Origin: Pararge aegeria
Lineage: Eukaryota; Arthropoda; Insecta; Lepidoptera; Nymphalidae
NCBI RefSeq assembly: GCF_905163445.1
Contig: NC_053202.1
Span: 3,968,001-4,032,000, forward strand
Direction: 5' to 3'
DNA: 64,000 bases
In this document: positions 1 through 9,900 of the stretch, in pieces
Layout: each line of letters starts with the position of its first letter
How positions within the stretch are numbered: position 1 is the first letter of the stretch
Made by a program: the position numbers and the translations under genes
The notes under the pieces: model-generated
What the model saw: only the letters and a program-made list of their open reading frames with translations
The model's database searches: none
Told to the model about the DNA's origin: nothing

Positions 1-1690
1 GCTTTCGGGACCTGAGTGGTTTTAAGGGAGAGGCGGTATAAACGTGTTAGAATAGGAGACAATTCGGGAGCACAGGTTTTAAGAACCACAGCTGGAATTC
101 CGTCTGGACCAATGGCTTTATTCACATCCAGATTGCGGAGCACTTTTAAAACCTCACACTGTCGAATGCGTATCTCTGGCATGACAGAGTCACAAAAAGG
201 TATGGTTGGTGGTGAGGCACTTCCTGAATCTAGCTGTGAATTAGCTGCAAACAGAGATCCTAAGAGGTTAGCTTTATCTGTTGCAGTAAAAGCCAGAGAC
301 CCGTCAGGTTTCAAAAGGGGTGGCAGCGAAGGACGGCAAAAATTCGTTTCGATGGACTTCGAAAGGGACCAAAAAGCTTTACTACCACGTGGATAAGAAG
401 CTAATTTTGCCCCGATACGTATGGTGCGACTAAAACGAGCTCTTTTTAGTACCTTCTTGTAGGACTTGGCGGCTAAGTTAAAAGCTCTCTTCTTGGCGGT
501 GATATCCGGAGCTTTTTTTGAACGGGCTTCAGCCCACGCTGCAAACGCTGTATCTTTATGCGCCTCGGCTTGGGCACACTCAGCGTTATACCACCGTGGA
601 ACCCTGCCATCGAGTGATACGTCAGCGAATGGAATAAAGTATTCCATGGCTTGCATTATGACCTCCGATAAAGCTTTTTCACTGCTCGACGGATCATTAG
701 ACGAGAAGCATACTTGCCACCAAGGAAAAGATGCAAAAAAAGCCGCATCTCGTCCCAATCTGCTGACTTGTATCGCCACACCCGTCTGATTCCAGTAGAA
801 CCGGAGTCCAGGGGGTGATAGTTTGACATTGACCTAACCAAACAGTGATCAGAAGTGCCCAAGGGAGCTCTAACTGATACTGAAAAACGGTCTGGGTCGG
901 TAGTCAGCAGAAGGTCTAGGCAATTAGGTGTGTGGCCGTCAATATCAGGTACCCGTGTTGCCTCTTGGACTAGCTGAGAGAGATCTAGCGATAAGGCAAA
1001 TTTAAGCGCCTCTCTCCCGGCGTGGTCGGTGTTCTGGTATGGGAATAGCCAGTCCTGGTGGTGAGCGTTAAAGTCACCCAGAAAAACCATTTGGGCAGTC
1101 GGATACCGACGCTGTACGGTGTCAGCCGTTTCACTGAGATACTGAAACATCCGCGTCGTCTCCTGGTCACCACTATGTGAGCGATAAGTACAGGCGTAAA
1201 CAATCTGATCCGTACCTGTATCCAATAGACACCACATGATTGAGAAGTTGGGTACCTCCAAGTTACGGAGACGCCGGCAACAGACGTCATTACGTGCGAA
1301 CATACAGACCCCGGCACGAGGTTTAAAATTATGCTCAAGTGAATACCCTGGGTACTGAAGATACGCTACATCAGTTGGAACCCCAATTTGTGTCTCCGTA
1401 AGAAAAAGTAAATGCGGCCTCTCAGTCTCCAGATGATGGTGGACTGCACAGAGATTAGAGTGTATTCCTCTTATATTTGAGAAATGCACTTTTAAGGAGA
1501 GGAGGTGCAACCGCTGTGTATACTTACTTTTCTTCATTTTGCGTGTCATTTGATGTAAAGGGTGAATAGGAAAAGGGATGGCAGTTGTACGAGGCGCGAC
1601 GTTTGTAGACTCCTCAATCCACGAAGATACCACACTAAAAGGAAGACTCGACTGGAGACTGCGGGGACGCCCGAACCCCCCTGGGAATCA
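1..1690 (-). pseudogene. Decayed LINE: AP-type endonuclease and start of reverse transcriptase
   Basis: Read on the minus strand, an open frame from about 1690 to 656 has the order of an EEP (AP-like) endonuclease of a non-LTR retrotransposon: SNIRGIHSN near the start, then LLFLTETQ, the catalytic GDFNAHHQDW, and GTSDHCLV at the end. The frame stops at 656-658, but continues one frame over (FPWWQVCFSSNDPSSSEKA onward). This points to a one-base indel in the A7 run at 735-741. A second break lies near 315, after which the reverse transcriptase finger motif NKAIGPDGIPAVVL appears close to the window edge. The rest of the RT lies outside the window. The copy is therefore broken and not able to make its protein. 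The clade (CR1- or Jockey-like) is not resolved from this piece. Confidence 0.85.
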
Positions 1691-1985
1691 CCATCGGGTC
1701 CTCTCTCTGGTCGTCAACCAGCACGATGGAAGCCATCCCAGGATTTTTCGCTAGTTGGCGGGGCAGCCTTTCATAGGTGACGAACCTATTAGTTGGGCCC
1801 CCTACTACCTGCGGTCGGCCAGCGGTGCACCGTGCTTCGGATCCCGCTAGCTTCCAATTCCAGTGTAGTTACCCCGTGGATCGGATCCTGTCATTAAACG
1901 CAACGCAACTGTACATACCCATCCCCTTTAGATAAGCTACTACGAGCATCGTTCCGGAACACGACAAATCGCATCAGTCAACTGA
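1691..1985 (-). other. Probable 5' leader of the decayed LINE
   Basis: This stretch is richer in GC than its surroundings and lies directly upstream of the endonuclease frame on the minus strand. It holds no coherent ORF. I read it as the 5' untranslated part of the same LINE, or the rest of a lost ORF1. The outer boundary is not visible. Confidence 0.35.
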
Positions 1986-1989
1986 CACA

Positions 1990-2330
1990 ATCAGTCATTT
2001 TGCGGCGCGGTTTTGCTCGCAGGGTGGTAATTCTAGCCACGGCCGAAGCCTACCACCTAAGAAAACAATCAACCTACACCTCAGGTTTTCAGCTTCATGG
2101 TAACCACGCCCTTCAGACCGGAATACATCTTTGCACCAATGCTCTTTGCCAGGAGAAATAAGCAAGGCGGTAAAACTTCCCCGGACGAGCTCTGTCACAA
2201 AGCCTCGCAGACATAAATATCTCAAGGTAAAGTTACGTTATCAGCCAGTGGGAAGATATTTTAAAACCGTCTGTAAGCCGAGAGAAGCCGCAATTATCTG
2301 TCTATTCAAAGGCACAAAAAGGTAAAGGTA
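1990..2330. repeat. Fragments of dispersed repeats (S3 and repeat C pieces)
   Basis: The block contains the S3 SINE phrase CTAGCCACGGCCGAAGCC at about 2034 and a piece with the repeat C phrase CTTCCCCGGACGAG at about 2177. The same phrase occurs at about 12403, and a variant at about 61301. No gene is supported here. Confidence 0.45.
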
Positions 2331-2552
2331 AAAGCGGATAAAGTCACGTTTGCCAGCGAGTCTAATGAACCTGAACTCACGTATTGGGGTCTCACAAATG
2401 CGTTTAAGGGGCATTGAATAGGGTGAAATTTACACAAGCTGCAAACTGTTCTTTAGGTTACCTACGTGGGGGCAATCTTAAACATTTTCTTTGTAATACC
2501 TTACACCAATTGGGGATTTGAAGAGAGTTTAATAGCTGTTGAGGCTTTACGA

Positions 2553-3045
2553 CTTCTTTTTTTACCCCTACAAGTTAGACCTTGACTACAATAATCCTGG
2601 TGTTAAGTGATGATGCAGTCTAAGATTGTAGTGGGCTAACCTGTTAGGGAGTATGCCAGTTATAATAAAGAATAAAAAAATATATTACGACGATACACAC
2701 ATCGCCATCTAGCCCCAAAGTAAGCGTAGCTTGTGTTATGGGTACTAAGATGACTGATGAATATTTTTATGCATGTACAAATACCCAGACACTGAAAAAC
2801 ATTCAGGTTCATCACACAAACATTTTCCAGTTGTGGGAATAGAACCCACGGCCTTGGACTTGGAAAGCAGGGTCGTTGCCCACTGCGCCAATCGGCCGTC
2901 AAGTTATATTTAATCCATCTCCTAACTTAACGGCAACTAGCCACGGCATAAGCCTCCCATCAGACTAGACCTAGAAATTAAGAAATTACAAATTCCCAAA
3001 TTTACCCCGCCTGTAATCAAGCCGGGAACCTCCAACAATTAAAGA
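2553..3045 (-). repeat. S3 SINE copy split by an S1 SINE
   Basis: An S3 copy in minus orientation runs 2553-2660 (tail, with GATGATGCAGTCTAAGA) and resumes at about 2903-3045 (CTAGCCACGGCATAAGCC and on). The S1 copy at 2685-2902 sits between the two parts, so S1 arrived after S3. Confidence 0.7.
2685..2902 (-). repeat. tRNA-headed SINE, family S1
   Basis: In minus orientation the copy begins with a tRNA-like head: box A as TGGCGCAGTGGGC and box B as GGTTCTATTCCC (consensus GGTTCGATTCCC). After the head come the phrases TTTTTCAGTGTCTGGGT and GCTACGCTTACTTTGGGGC, then the end TCGTCGTAATA. The same order recurs in about ten places in the window. The head carries an internal RNA polymerase III promoter by type; it is not a working tRNA. 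Confidence 0.85.
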
Positions 3046-3124
3046 ATGAAATAACTAAACTGCATCGCGAGAGATAATAAATGATGTGAAATCATTCATT
3101 TAAGATTGCACATCTACATAAATG

Positions 3125-3225
3125 AAGACTCACACACGCACCAAAACACATATATGTGCACAGTGCACACTTATGAACACACTCACACACTTACGCACAC
3201 TCAGACCCACTCACACTCATTCGTG
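3125..3225. repeat. Degenerate CA-rich simple repeat
   Basis: Irregular CACAC and ACTCAC units are interrupted by TG-rich steps. It has no coding content. Confidence 0.5.
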
Positions 3226-3504
3226 CTGTTGTGAATACTGTAACTGATTGTTTTGTATATGTTGTACTTGCACCTGTTGCTTTCTTGTCACAGTTTATAT
3301 ATGAAATCTAGATTTGTCCTTATTTTACTATAAAGATAAACCCTTAACCAAAATAATTTGTAACGCTTTTGGATTACTAATAAATAAAAGAACCGCAGCC
3401 TCATGAAATCAAATTGGTAGTGATTTCGATGATGGAAAGTAAGAGGTCCGAACTCTTTCCCCCTGAAAGGTAGGCTGATCCTAACCACTGTGCCATCACG
3501 GTAA

Positions 3505-3778
3505 CTGTTATCACTATCAACCCATTACCAGCTCACTACGGGGCAATCCCTTTTCAGACTGAGAAGGGTTCAGACCATAATCCACCACGCTGGCCAATAG
3601 CAGAGTGTTAGACTTTACACGCCTTTGAGACCTTTATCCACCATCCATATTTCAACTGATGTTTTCCTTCACCGTTTTAATTGCTTCAATCAAAAACGCA
3701 CATAACTCCGAAAAGTTAACGGTGGACTCAGGTCCCCCGAAATACTGAAGCCCTAACCACTAGGCTATGAGCGCTTCT
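3505..3778 (-). repeat. SINE family S2
   Basis: The plus strand shows CAACCCATTACCAGCTCACTA, GAGAAGGG, CCACCACGCTGGCC, TTTTCCTTCACCG and AACGCACATAACT. The family's tRNA-like head lies at the high-coordinate end (reverse of ACTAGGCTATGAGCG), so the element is on the minus strand. The copy is diverged. Confidence 0.75.
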
Positions 3779-3861
3779 GTAACAATACTAAAAATACATT
3801 TTCTTTCGCAAAAACTTCACCCTCACGTTAAATTTTGTACTTCTTACTACCAACACAATAT

Positions 3862-4075
3862 GGAAATAGATCAAAAAACGGGAAAAACGTTTTAGCCTGT
3901 AAGTTATCTCTCGAATTTTCCAAGTCCGTAATCAGTGGCTTCTTTGCTCTAATTACACGGCTTTTTCGCCCACGACCCCTTATTTCCACTTTGCCGGAAA
4001 GAAATTTTTCTATATATAACTTCTTCTTGAGATTCATTTCTACTTTATTTTATATATTTTTTTTTATTAGCGATA
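3862..4075. repeat. Upstream member of a duplicated ~165-bp block
   Basis: This block, from about GGGAAAAACGTTTTAGCCTG to GAGATTCATTTC, recurs in diverged form at 5455-5625 in the same orientation. The shared core reads TTTTCCAAGTCC, AATCAGTG, TTTGCT, TAATTAC. I see no coding sense in either copy. Confidence 0.65.
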
Positions 4076-4079
4076 GGCT

Positions 4080-4420
4080 AGCGCTTGACGACAATCATGC
4101 CCGTTAGAAAGCAATGATGAGGTCCAGGTTGGAGCACCCTTGCCTAGAAAAAGCCTATACACTCTAGCCTTGAAGGTACTCAAATTATACGTGGCAGGAA
4201 ACACAGTTGCCGGGAGGGCGTTCCGCATCTTAACGTATCAGAAACGTGGATAAAAAACATTTCGTGTGTGTTTATGGAATATTTATCACATAAAGATGCC
4301 ACCGCTCACGGTGTCTCGCTGCGTAGAACGAATAAGGAGGAACAAGATTGTGTGTGTGAAGTATTTGGGTTAACAAACAACAGCGCAGTATTATTACACA
4401 ATGGTATACGCAATACAAAT
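4080..4420. repeat. Dispersed repeat D
   Basis: It contains the phrases GCGCTTGACGAC, GGGAGGGCGTTCC, TCAGAAACGTGGATA and AAGATGCCACCGCTCA. These recur at 63525-63835, and more loosely at 38600-38815. Short ORFs inside differ between copies, so the block is noncoding. Confidence 0.65.
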
Positions 4421-4569
4421 ACAAACGCCGGCGTCAACTGCGTAAACCACAAATTACAAGAAAATTTTATTAAGAGGGCTTATTTAAAATTGTAACATTA
4501 TAGTTGTTAAATTTGTACACAAATACAAATAAAAAATGTTGGAAGGAAACCTTGTAATTATTTATTAAA

Positions 4570-5000
4570 AAGCTCCTGCCCGCGACTTCGTCTGCGTGGA
4601 CTTCTGAATTGGGTCTAAAGCTTCGCCCGTTATCAAATTTTTATCTTACCACGACCTATTTGAGAGATCGGTATAGAATGTCCTTTTCCATTGCATAGCC
4701 ATACCAAATTTTAAAGTTGATGGCCCGCGGCATAGCTTGTAAGGTATTTTCAATTTCCCCTCGGGAACTACTTAAGGAATATGGATTAAAGGTAGCATAA
4801 TATGTTCTTTTCTATGTCAAAGGCACTTTCATCCAAATCCGTTCAGACTTTTTTGCGTGATTGAGTAACAAAGATCCACACTTTCACATTTGTAATATTA
4901 GTAGGATATTTTGTGATCGCAAAACTTTATCTGTAACAGTTATTGATTTAATCCGGAATACTAGTATGTAAATTTATTCAACATTTGGGAGGCTTCCTTT
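4570..5000 (-). mobile_element. Helitron-like fragment, 3' hairpin region
   Basis: GCCCGCGACTTCGTCTGCGT at 4577-4596 is the hairpin-bearing subterminal signature seen at Helitron 3' ends in Lepidoptera, read here on the minus strand. No CTAGT terminus is clean, so this is a degraded copy. Confidence 0.45.
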
Positions 5001-5197
5001 TGTAATTTGTTAACCTTTAGATGCTAAATATGAATATGTTTAAATAAAACAGGCTTTGTTGTATACGTTTTAACTTTAAAATATATAAGTTTTGCTGACT
5101 AATTAAAATATCGAGTTTTAGGAAGCAGAGATGAAATAAAACCAAGCACAGATTATCTATGGTTGATACAAAAGATAAGTTGTAGCATAATTTTTTT

Positions 5198-5440
5198 TTA
5201 CTACGACAATTCACACATCGCCATCAAGCCCCAAAGTAAGCGTAGCTTGTGTTATGGATACTTAGATGACTGATGAATACTTTTATGAATAATATACATA
5301 AATACTTATAATACACATATAAATACCCAGACACAGAAAAACATTAATGTTCATCACACAAACATCCTACAGCTGTGGGAATCGAACCCACGGTTCCGAA
5401 CTCAGAGCAGGGTCGCTGCCCACTGCGCCAATCGGCCGTA
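5198..5440 (-). repeat. tRNA-headed SINE, family S1
   Basis: This is a near full-length minus copy. The head at the high-coordinate end holds TTGGCGCAGTGGGC and GGTTCGATTCCCAC. The tail at the low end reads GCTACGCTTACTTTGGGGC and then the terminal GTCGTAGTA. Confidence 0.88.
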
Positions 5441-5454
5441 AAATAAATGCATAA

Positions 5455-5625
5455 TATAGGAAAAACGTTTTAGTCTGCAAGATATCCCTCGTATTTTCCA
5501 AGTCCTTAATCAGTGCCTACTTTGCTGTAATTACTCAGCTTTTTCTCCCAATACCCAACCTCTTATTGCCACTCTGCTAGAAATAAATTTTTCTTTATCA
5601 CTTTTTCTTCAGATTCATTTCGTCC
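5455..5625. repeat. Downstream member of the duplicated ~165-bp block
   Basis: It matches 3862-4075 in the same orientation, with scattered substitutions and small indels. It lies about 0.8 kb before the first receptor coding exon. Confidence 0.65.
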
Positions 5626-5887
5626 GATATTTGGAACGCTTTCTTTTGCAATTATTGAACCCGTTTGATGCTATGGTTTCTTAGTGATGGCTTCGCCGTT
5701 AAAGCGAGCTTAAAAAATAACGGTGATCTAAGTTCGACCCTCGGAAGGAAGGCGGAAGAAAACGTCGAATAAAAGGAAAGATAAAGTTTTTGTAAAGATT
5801 TTTATCTTGTTACGCCAAAGAAGTAGAACTTCTAACGCGTGTAACACAGTACCGCTAACGGCTACTGTATTGGGGACATAATATATT

Positions 5888-6160
5888 CATCATCACCCAT
5901 TACCTGCCCACTATAGGGCACTGTCCCTCCCATGCAATGAGAAGGGTTAAGGCCATAGTCCACCACTCTGGCTTACTACTATTGTGAACTCTAAGTTCCT
6001 CATAATGTTCTCAAAGGCGTGTACGCCTTGGAGAACATTCTGAGGAAACCTCAGGTATGCAGGTTTCCTGATGTTTTCCTTCACCGTCAAAGCAAGTGAT
6101 AGTTTAATTGCTTAAAACGCACATAACTTAGTAATGAAAGTGGTGCGTGCTGGGATTGGC
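5888..6160 (-). repeat. SINE family S2, head end lost
   Basis: The copy contains ACCCATTACCTGCCCACTATA, GAGAAGGGTTAAGGCC, TTTTCCTTCACCGTCAAAGC and AAAACGCACATAACTTAG. It is cut at about 6160, inside the tRNA-like head, where a different repeat (hairpin at 6216-6272) begins. Confidence 0.75.
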
Positions 6161-6164
6161 ATGG

Positions 6165-6285
6165 TGATTACGTATCTCGCGACAAGCTTGCGACAGACGT
6201 AAATCTTGCAATCACTGCTGTCAAACGTCACTTTTCCATACAATAAATAAACAAAAGTGACGTTCGACAGCACAGAACACAGAAC
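6165..6285. repeat. Small hairpin repeat (MITE-like)
   Basis: Arms 6216-6235 and 6253-6272 pair with one mismatch in 20 (TGCTGTCAAACGTCACTTTT against its reverse complement) around a 17-base loop. The loop and one arm recur at about 34250-34300, so this is a mobile or duplicated unit. Confidence 0.6.
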
Positions 6286-6446
6286 GCGGCCCCCGAAAGT
6301 AAAGTCGAAATCTTACCTACAGGGTATTATTACCGCTTCCATAATACAACAAATTAAATCGAACCTTTCTTTATCCGAATCAATGTAATAACAAAAAAAG
6401 CCATTTCCTTTACACAAAATAACCCAAAAATGTTCTTTTGTTCCAG

Positions 6447-6492
6447 ATAATGGGGTTACATAACCGCAATAAGGACAGTAAAGGATAATTCC
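6447..6492 (+). promoter_or_regulatory. TyrR: Probable splice acceptor and 5' untranslated part of the receptor exon
   Basis: A pyrimidine-rich run ending in CAG (TTCTTTTGTTCCAG, ending at 6446) precedes the start codon by 46 bases. TAA at 6448-6450 is in frame with ATG 6493 and uninterrupted, so the coding start cannot extend further up within this exon. I infer a noncoding first exon upstream, which I cannot place. Confidence 0.45.
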
Positions 6493-6940
6493 ATGATCGC
6501 GGTATCTGATTTAGAACTCATTGACAACATATTGAAATGGAACGGTACCACCCAAACAGAAACCGTATTACTTATAGAAAATATAAAAGAAAAAGATTTC
6601 AACACAACGGACAACATGTATGACATAATAAGGACTGTAGATGACAAAGTTCCGAGTATATTCTGCAACAATTCCAGCAAAAGTGATAAATCTATAAACA
6701 ATGTTACAGATTTCAGTGGTATGTGCTCGAACGACTATGACGTGTTCGAAAAGACTGTGGTGACAATTCTATTCCTGCTGATAGTAGTAACAGTTATAGG
6801 AAATACTTTGATAATATCAGCTGTAGTGACTACGAAAAGACTTAGAACTGTTACGAATTGCTTTGTTACGAGTTTGGCTGCGGCGGATCTTCTGGTTGGC
6901 ATATTTGTTATGCCACCGGCTATCGCAGTGCATATAAGCG
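6493..6940 (+). CDS. TyrR: Receptor coding exon 1: N-terminus, TM1, TM2
   Basis: The exon encodes residues 1-149 and the first base of codon 150. TM1 spans about 88-112 and TM2 about 123-146. It ends at a strong donor (GTAAGT at 6941). The open frame runs a few codons into the intron before stopping, which explains the apparent longer ORF. Confidence 0.85.
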
Positions 6941-9900
6941 GTAAGTTGTTTGAGTGAATGCAGTTTTTTTAACTACAAAAAAAACCGTTTGTGTACTTAT
7001 GTACACGCGTTAGAAGTTATACTTCTTTGGCGTTGAAAGATAAAATTCTCTTCAAAAATACTATCTTACGCCTTATTGTACGTTTGTAGAGAAAACGACT
7101 CTATCAATAGTAAAAGTTATCAATTACATTGAAAGTTTTATTATAACGTATTATCTACTTATCTCGTTATCGGTTCGATAGTTAGAAGCTACATATCATC
7201 ACGCTAAAACTTAAAGAAGCATAGCACCAATGAAGAATATTTCAAAATCGTGTTTTTTCTCCTTCTGCGAGCTTCCGTGCGATGCGTAAACGGTTCATGT
7301 TGCGATAAAATCATGTATGACAAACTTATTTCCCTTTAAAAGTTCTAAAAAAAAGTCCGCGACAGCATGTCTATCTTTTAAGGTTGATTTATACGCGGAC
7401 GAAGTCGCGAGGGACCGCTAGTCTACTTACTATAAATATTTCTGTTAGGTTTTCTATGGGACTGCATATCTGGTACACTATTGATCGATGAGGCTCACAC
7501 GAACTGTCTGGAATCGTGATATATGAACCTCCAAGAGTTATAGCCTTAGGCAGCTACGAGTAGGTATATATCATAACTTTAATCAGTGATATGAAATTTA
7601 TGAACGTTTAGATAGCGCTGTTTTAGTTACTTTATACAGGATATTGCTTTTCTAGCATAATAATTATCAGGTATAAATAGCTTTTTTATTTATTTTCTAA
7701 ACGACTACAAAAAATGAGAAAAATAGTCATATCCCTATTTGTCAGATTTTTTTTGAAGTTATACTTCTTTTGGCGCGTTGGGGAAAAATTATGAGAGTAA
7801 ATTTTTACACTGCGCGCGCACACCGTCACAAAAAACCGACATCCTGAAGTTAGCTTCGGCAGTGTACACTTTCAACTGTCAAAGGCTGCAGGCTCATTCC
7901 GGTGATTTAATTGATTCAATTGTACAAAAATCTCAAATATTAATGTTTATTGAAACTTGGTTGTCCGATTATGAGTCTATTAGTATTCCAAATTTAATTA
8001 TGTTTATTTTGACCATTTCTTTAATTATGTAGATTTAATAAAACTTTCAATGTAAATAATACCTTATTTTCTGTTGTTAGTGTCGGTTTTTCCACAAACT
8101 GGTGAAATAAGGTGAAAGATAAAGTTTTTGTACAGATATTTATCTTGTTACGCCAAAGAAGTATAACTTCTAACGCATGTAAGTAAACACACGTTTTTTT
8201 ATAAATATAGACGAGCGCTTGACTGCAATCACACCTGATGGTAAGTGATGATGCAGTCTAAGACGGTAGTGGGCCAACCTGTTAGGGAGTATGTTAGTCA
8301 TACCCCTAATCAGTTTCTACGCGACATCGCACCGGAACTCCAAATCGCTTAGCGGCACGTCTTTGTCGGCAGGGTGGTAACTAGCCACGGCCAACTCGTC
8401 CCACCAGGCCAGACCAGAGAAAATTCAAAAATTATCAATTCCTAATTTCCCCTGGCGGGATTCCCCACAGCGGTCACCGTTGCAACCGTTGTCAAAACTT
8501 CTGCTAAACTTTAAGAGACTAACGACGTTAGACATCACACAAGAGTTCGTGAAACGTATCTGTAGAAATCGTAGGTTTAGTGAAAACGGGCATTAGTATA
8601 CTTGAAAGCTTTTGAATGTAATTTTTGACTGAATAGGTTACCGGTGGGTAATTATTTGGAAACGCTTTCAATTCCAGCGCGACACCGTCGCTACGGACCG
8701 TCAATCATAAATTTAAAAAGCTTTTTCATAAAAGTTACGCCGAGACTGCCTACTACGTATAATCAATTTTTCATTACAAAATGGCTTTGTTATATTTTGG
8801 AAACAAGATAAATTTTCAATATAGAGTAATAGACTGTAGATTCAGTGCTGGATCTTGGGATTTTCTAAGATAGAATATAAACTTTACGATAAACAAAAAA
8901 AATATATAATCCGACGACGCTGTTTCAATGTGGTTTGGTTTATTTTTCATTGGAATATTTTTACTATCGATATTATAATTTATATATTTTTGCGTTCATA
9001 TTGTTGTTATTATTTATTTTTTTTAATGTTTTTTTCTTCAATGTTTTTATTTCCTTTGATATTATTGTGAGTTGCACGCCAAATTAATGGTAATACACTG
9101 TTTCAATTATCTACGTGTATTTATGCAATAAATCTTATTATTATTATATTATTTCTATCATTTATTCTTTTACATTTTTCTTTTAATTCTTAACAATGCA
9201 TAAAAATAAAAAAAAACACTATTAATTTTTTTTAAGAAAAAACATCCACCCTCCGCTTGCGGGGCTTTTGAATGCCCAAGCAACCGGTGGTCAGGGCTCC
9301 AGAGTGAGGAACCTTCTCACAATACTATTATATTATTATTATTATTGATGGGCTTTAACAGTTTAAGAAGCTTTGATAGTGGCTAGTAACCCGACATGCA
9401 ATAAAAATTTATATTTTTAGTTAGTAGTTACCGCTGACCAAATATATAAAGCCGACGAAGTGCCGACGTGCGCAGTGGGCAACGACCCTGCTTTCCGATT
9501 TCCATGGCCGTGGGTTCGATTCCCTTAACTAGTTTCCAGTGTGTGATGAACACAAATGTTTTTCAGTGTCTGGGTGTTTATCTGTATATTATTCATAAAT
9601 ATTGGATAGAAGCAGGCGCTACTTTGTGGAAATCCATGATTTATTATGAAAATTTAGCTTAATTTGCTATACTCCGTGAAAAGCAGGAGAATCTGTATGG
9701 TGTAATTAATAATTTCTTTAATCCTTATACTCCACACCAAACAGATCTTATTCATAAAAATATTCATCAGTCGTCATAGTTATTTATAGTGTCCGACTAT
9801 AAATAACGAAGTCTCGGGTTCTGTTAAAAATAGTATCGAGGCCAGAGTCGAGCATTTTGCCATTTTAGTGAGATAAGTTTAACTCTCAAGAAATGCTAAG

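Larger units (their letters stand above)
6985..8193. mobile_element. Possible 1.2-kb DNA element bounded by inverted repeats, intron 1
   Basis: The left end (6985-7065) and right end (8110-8193) match as reverse complements. Each carries CGTTAGAAGTTATACTTCTT next to GGCG, then an AT-rich GATAAA stretch. A third copy of the end lies at about 5785-5850. The interior holds an endonuclease fragment and a Helitron 3' end, so it may be composite. The superfamily is unknown. Confidence 0.45.
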
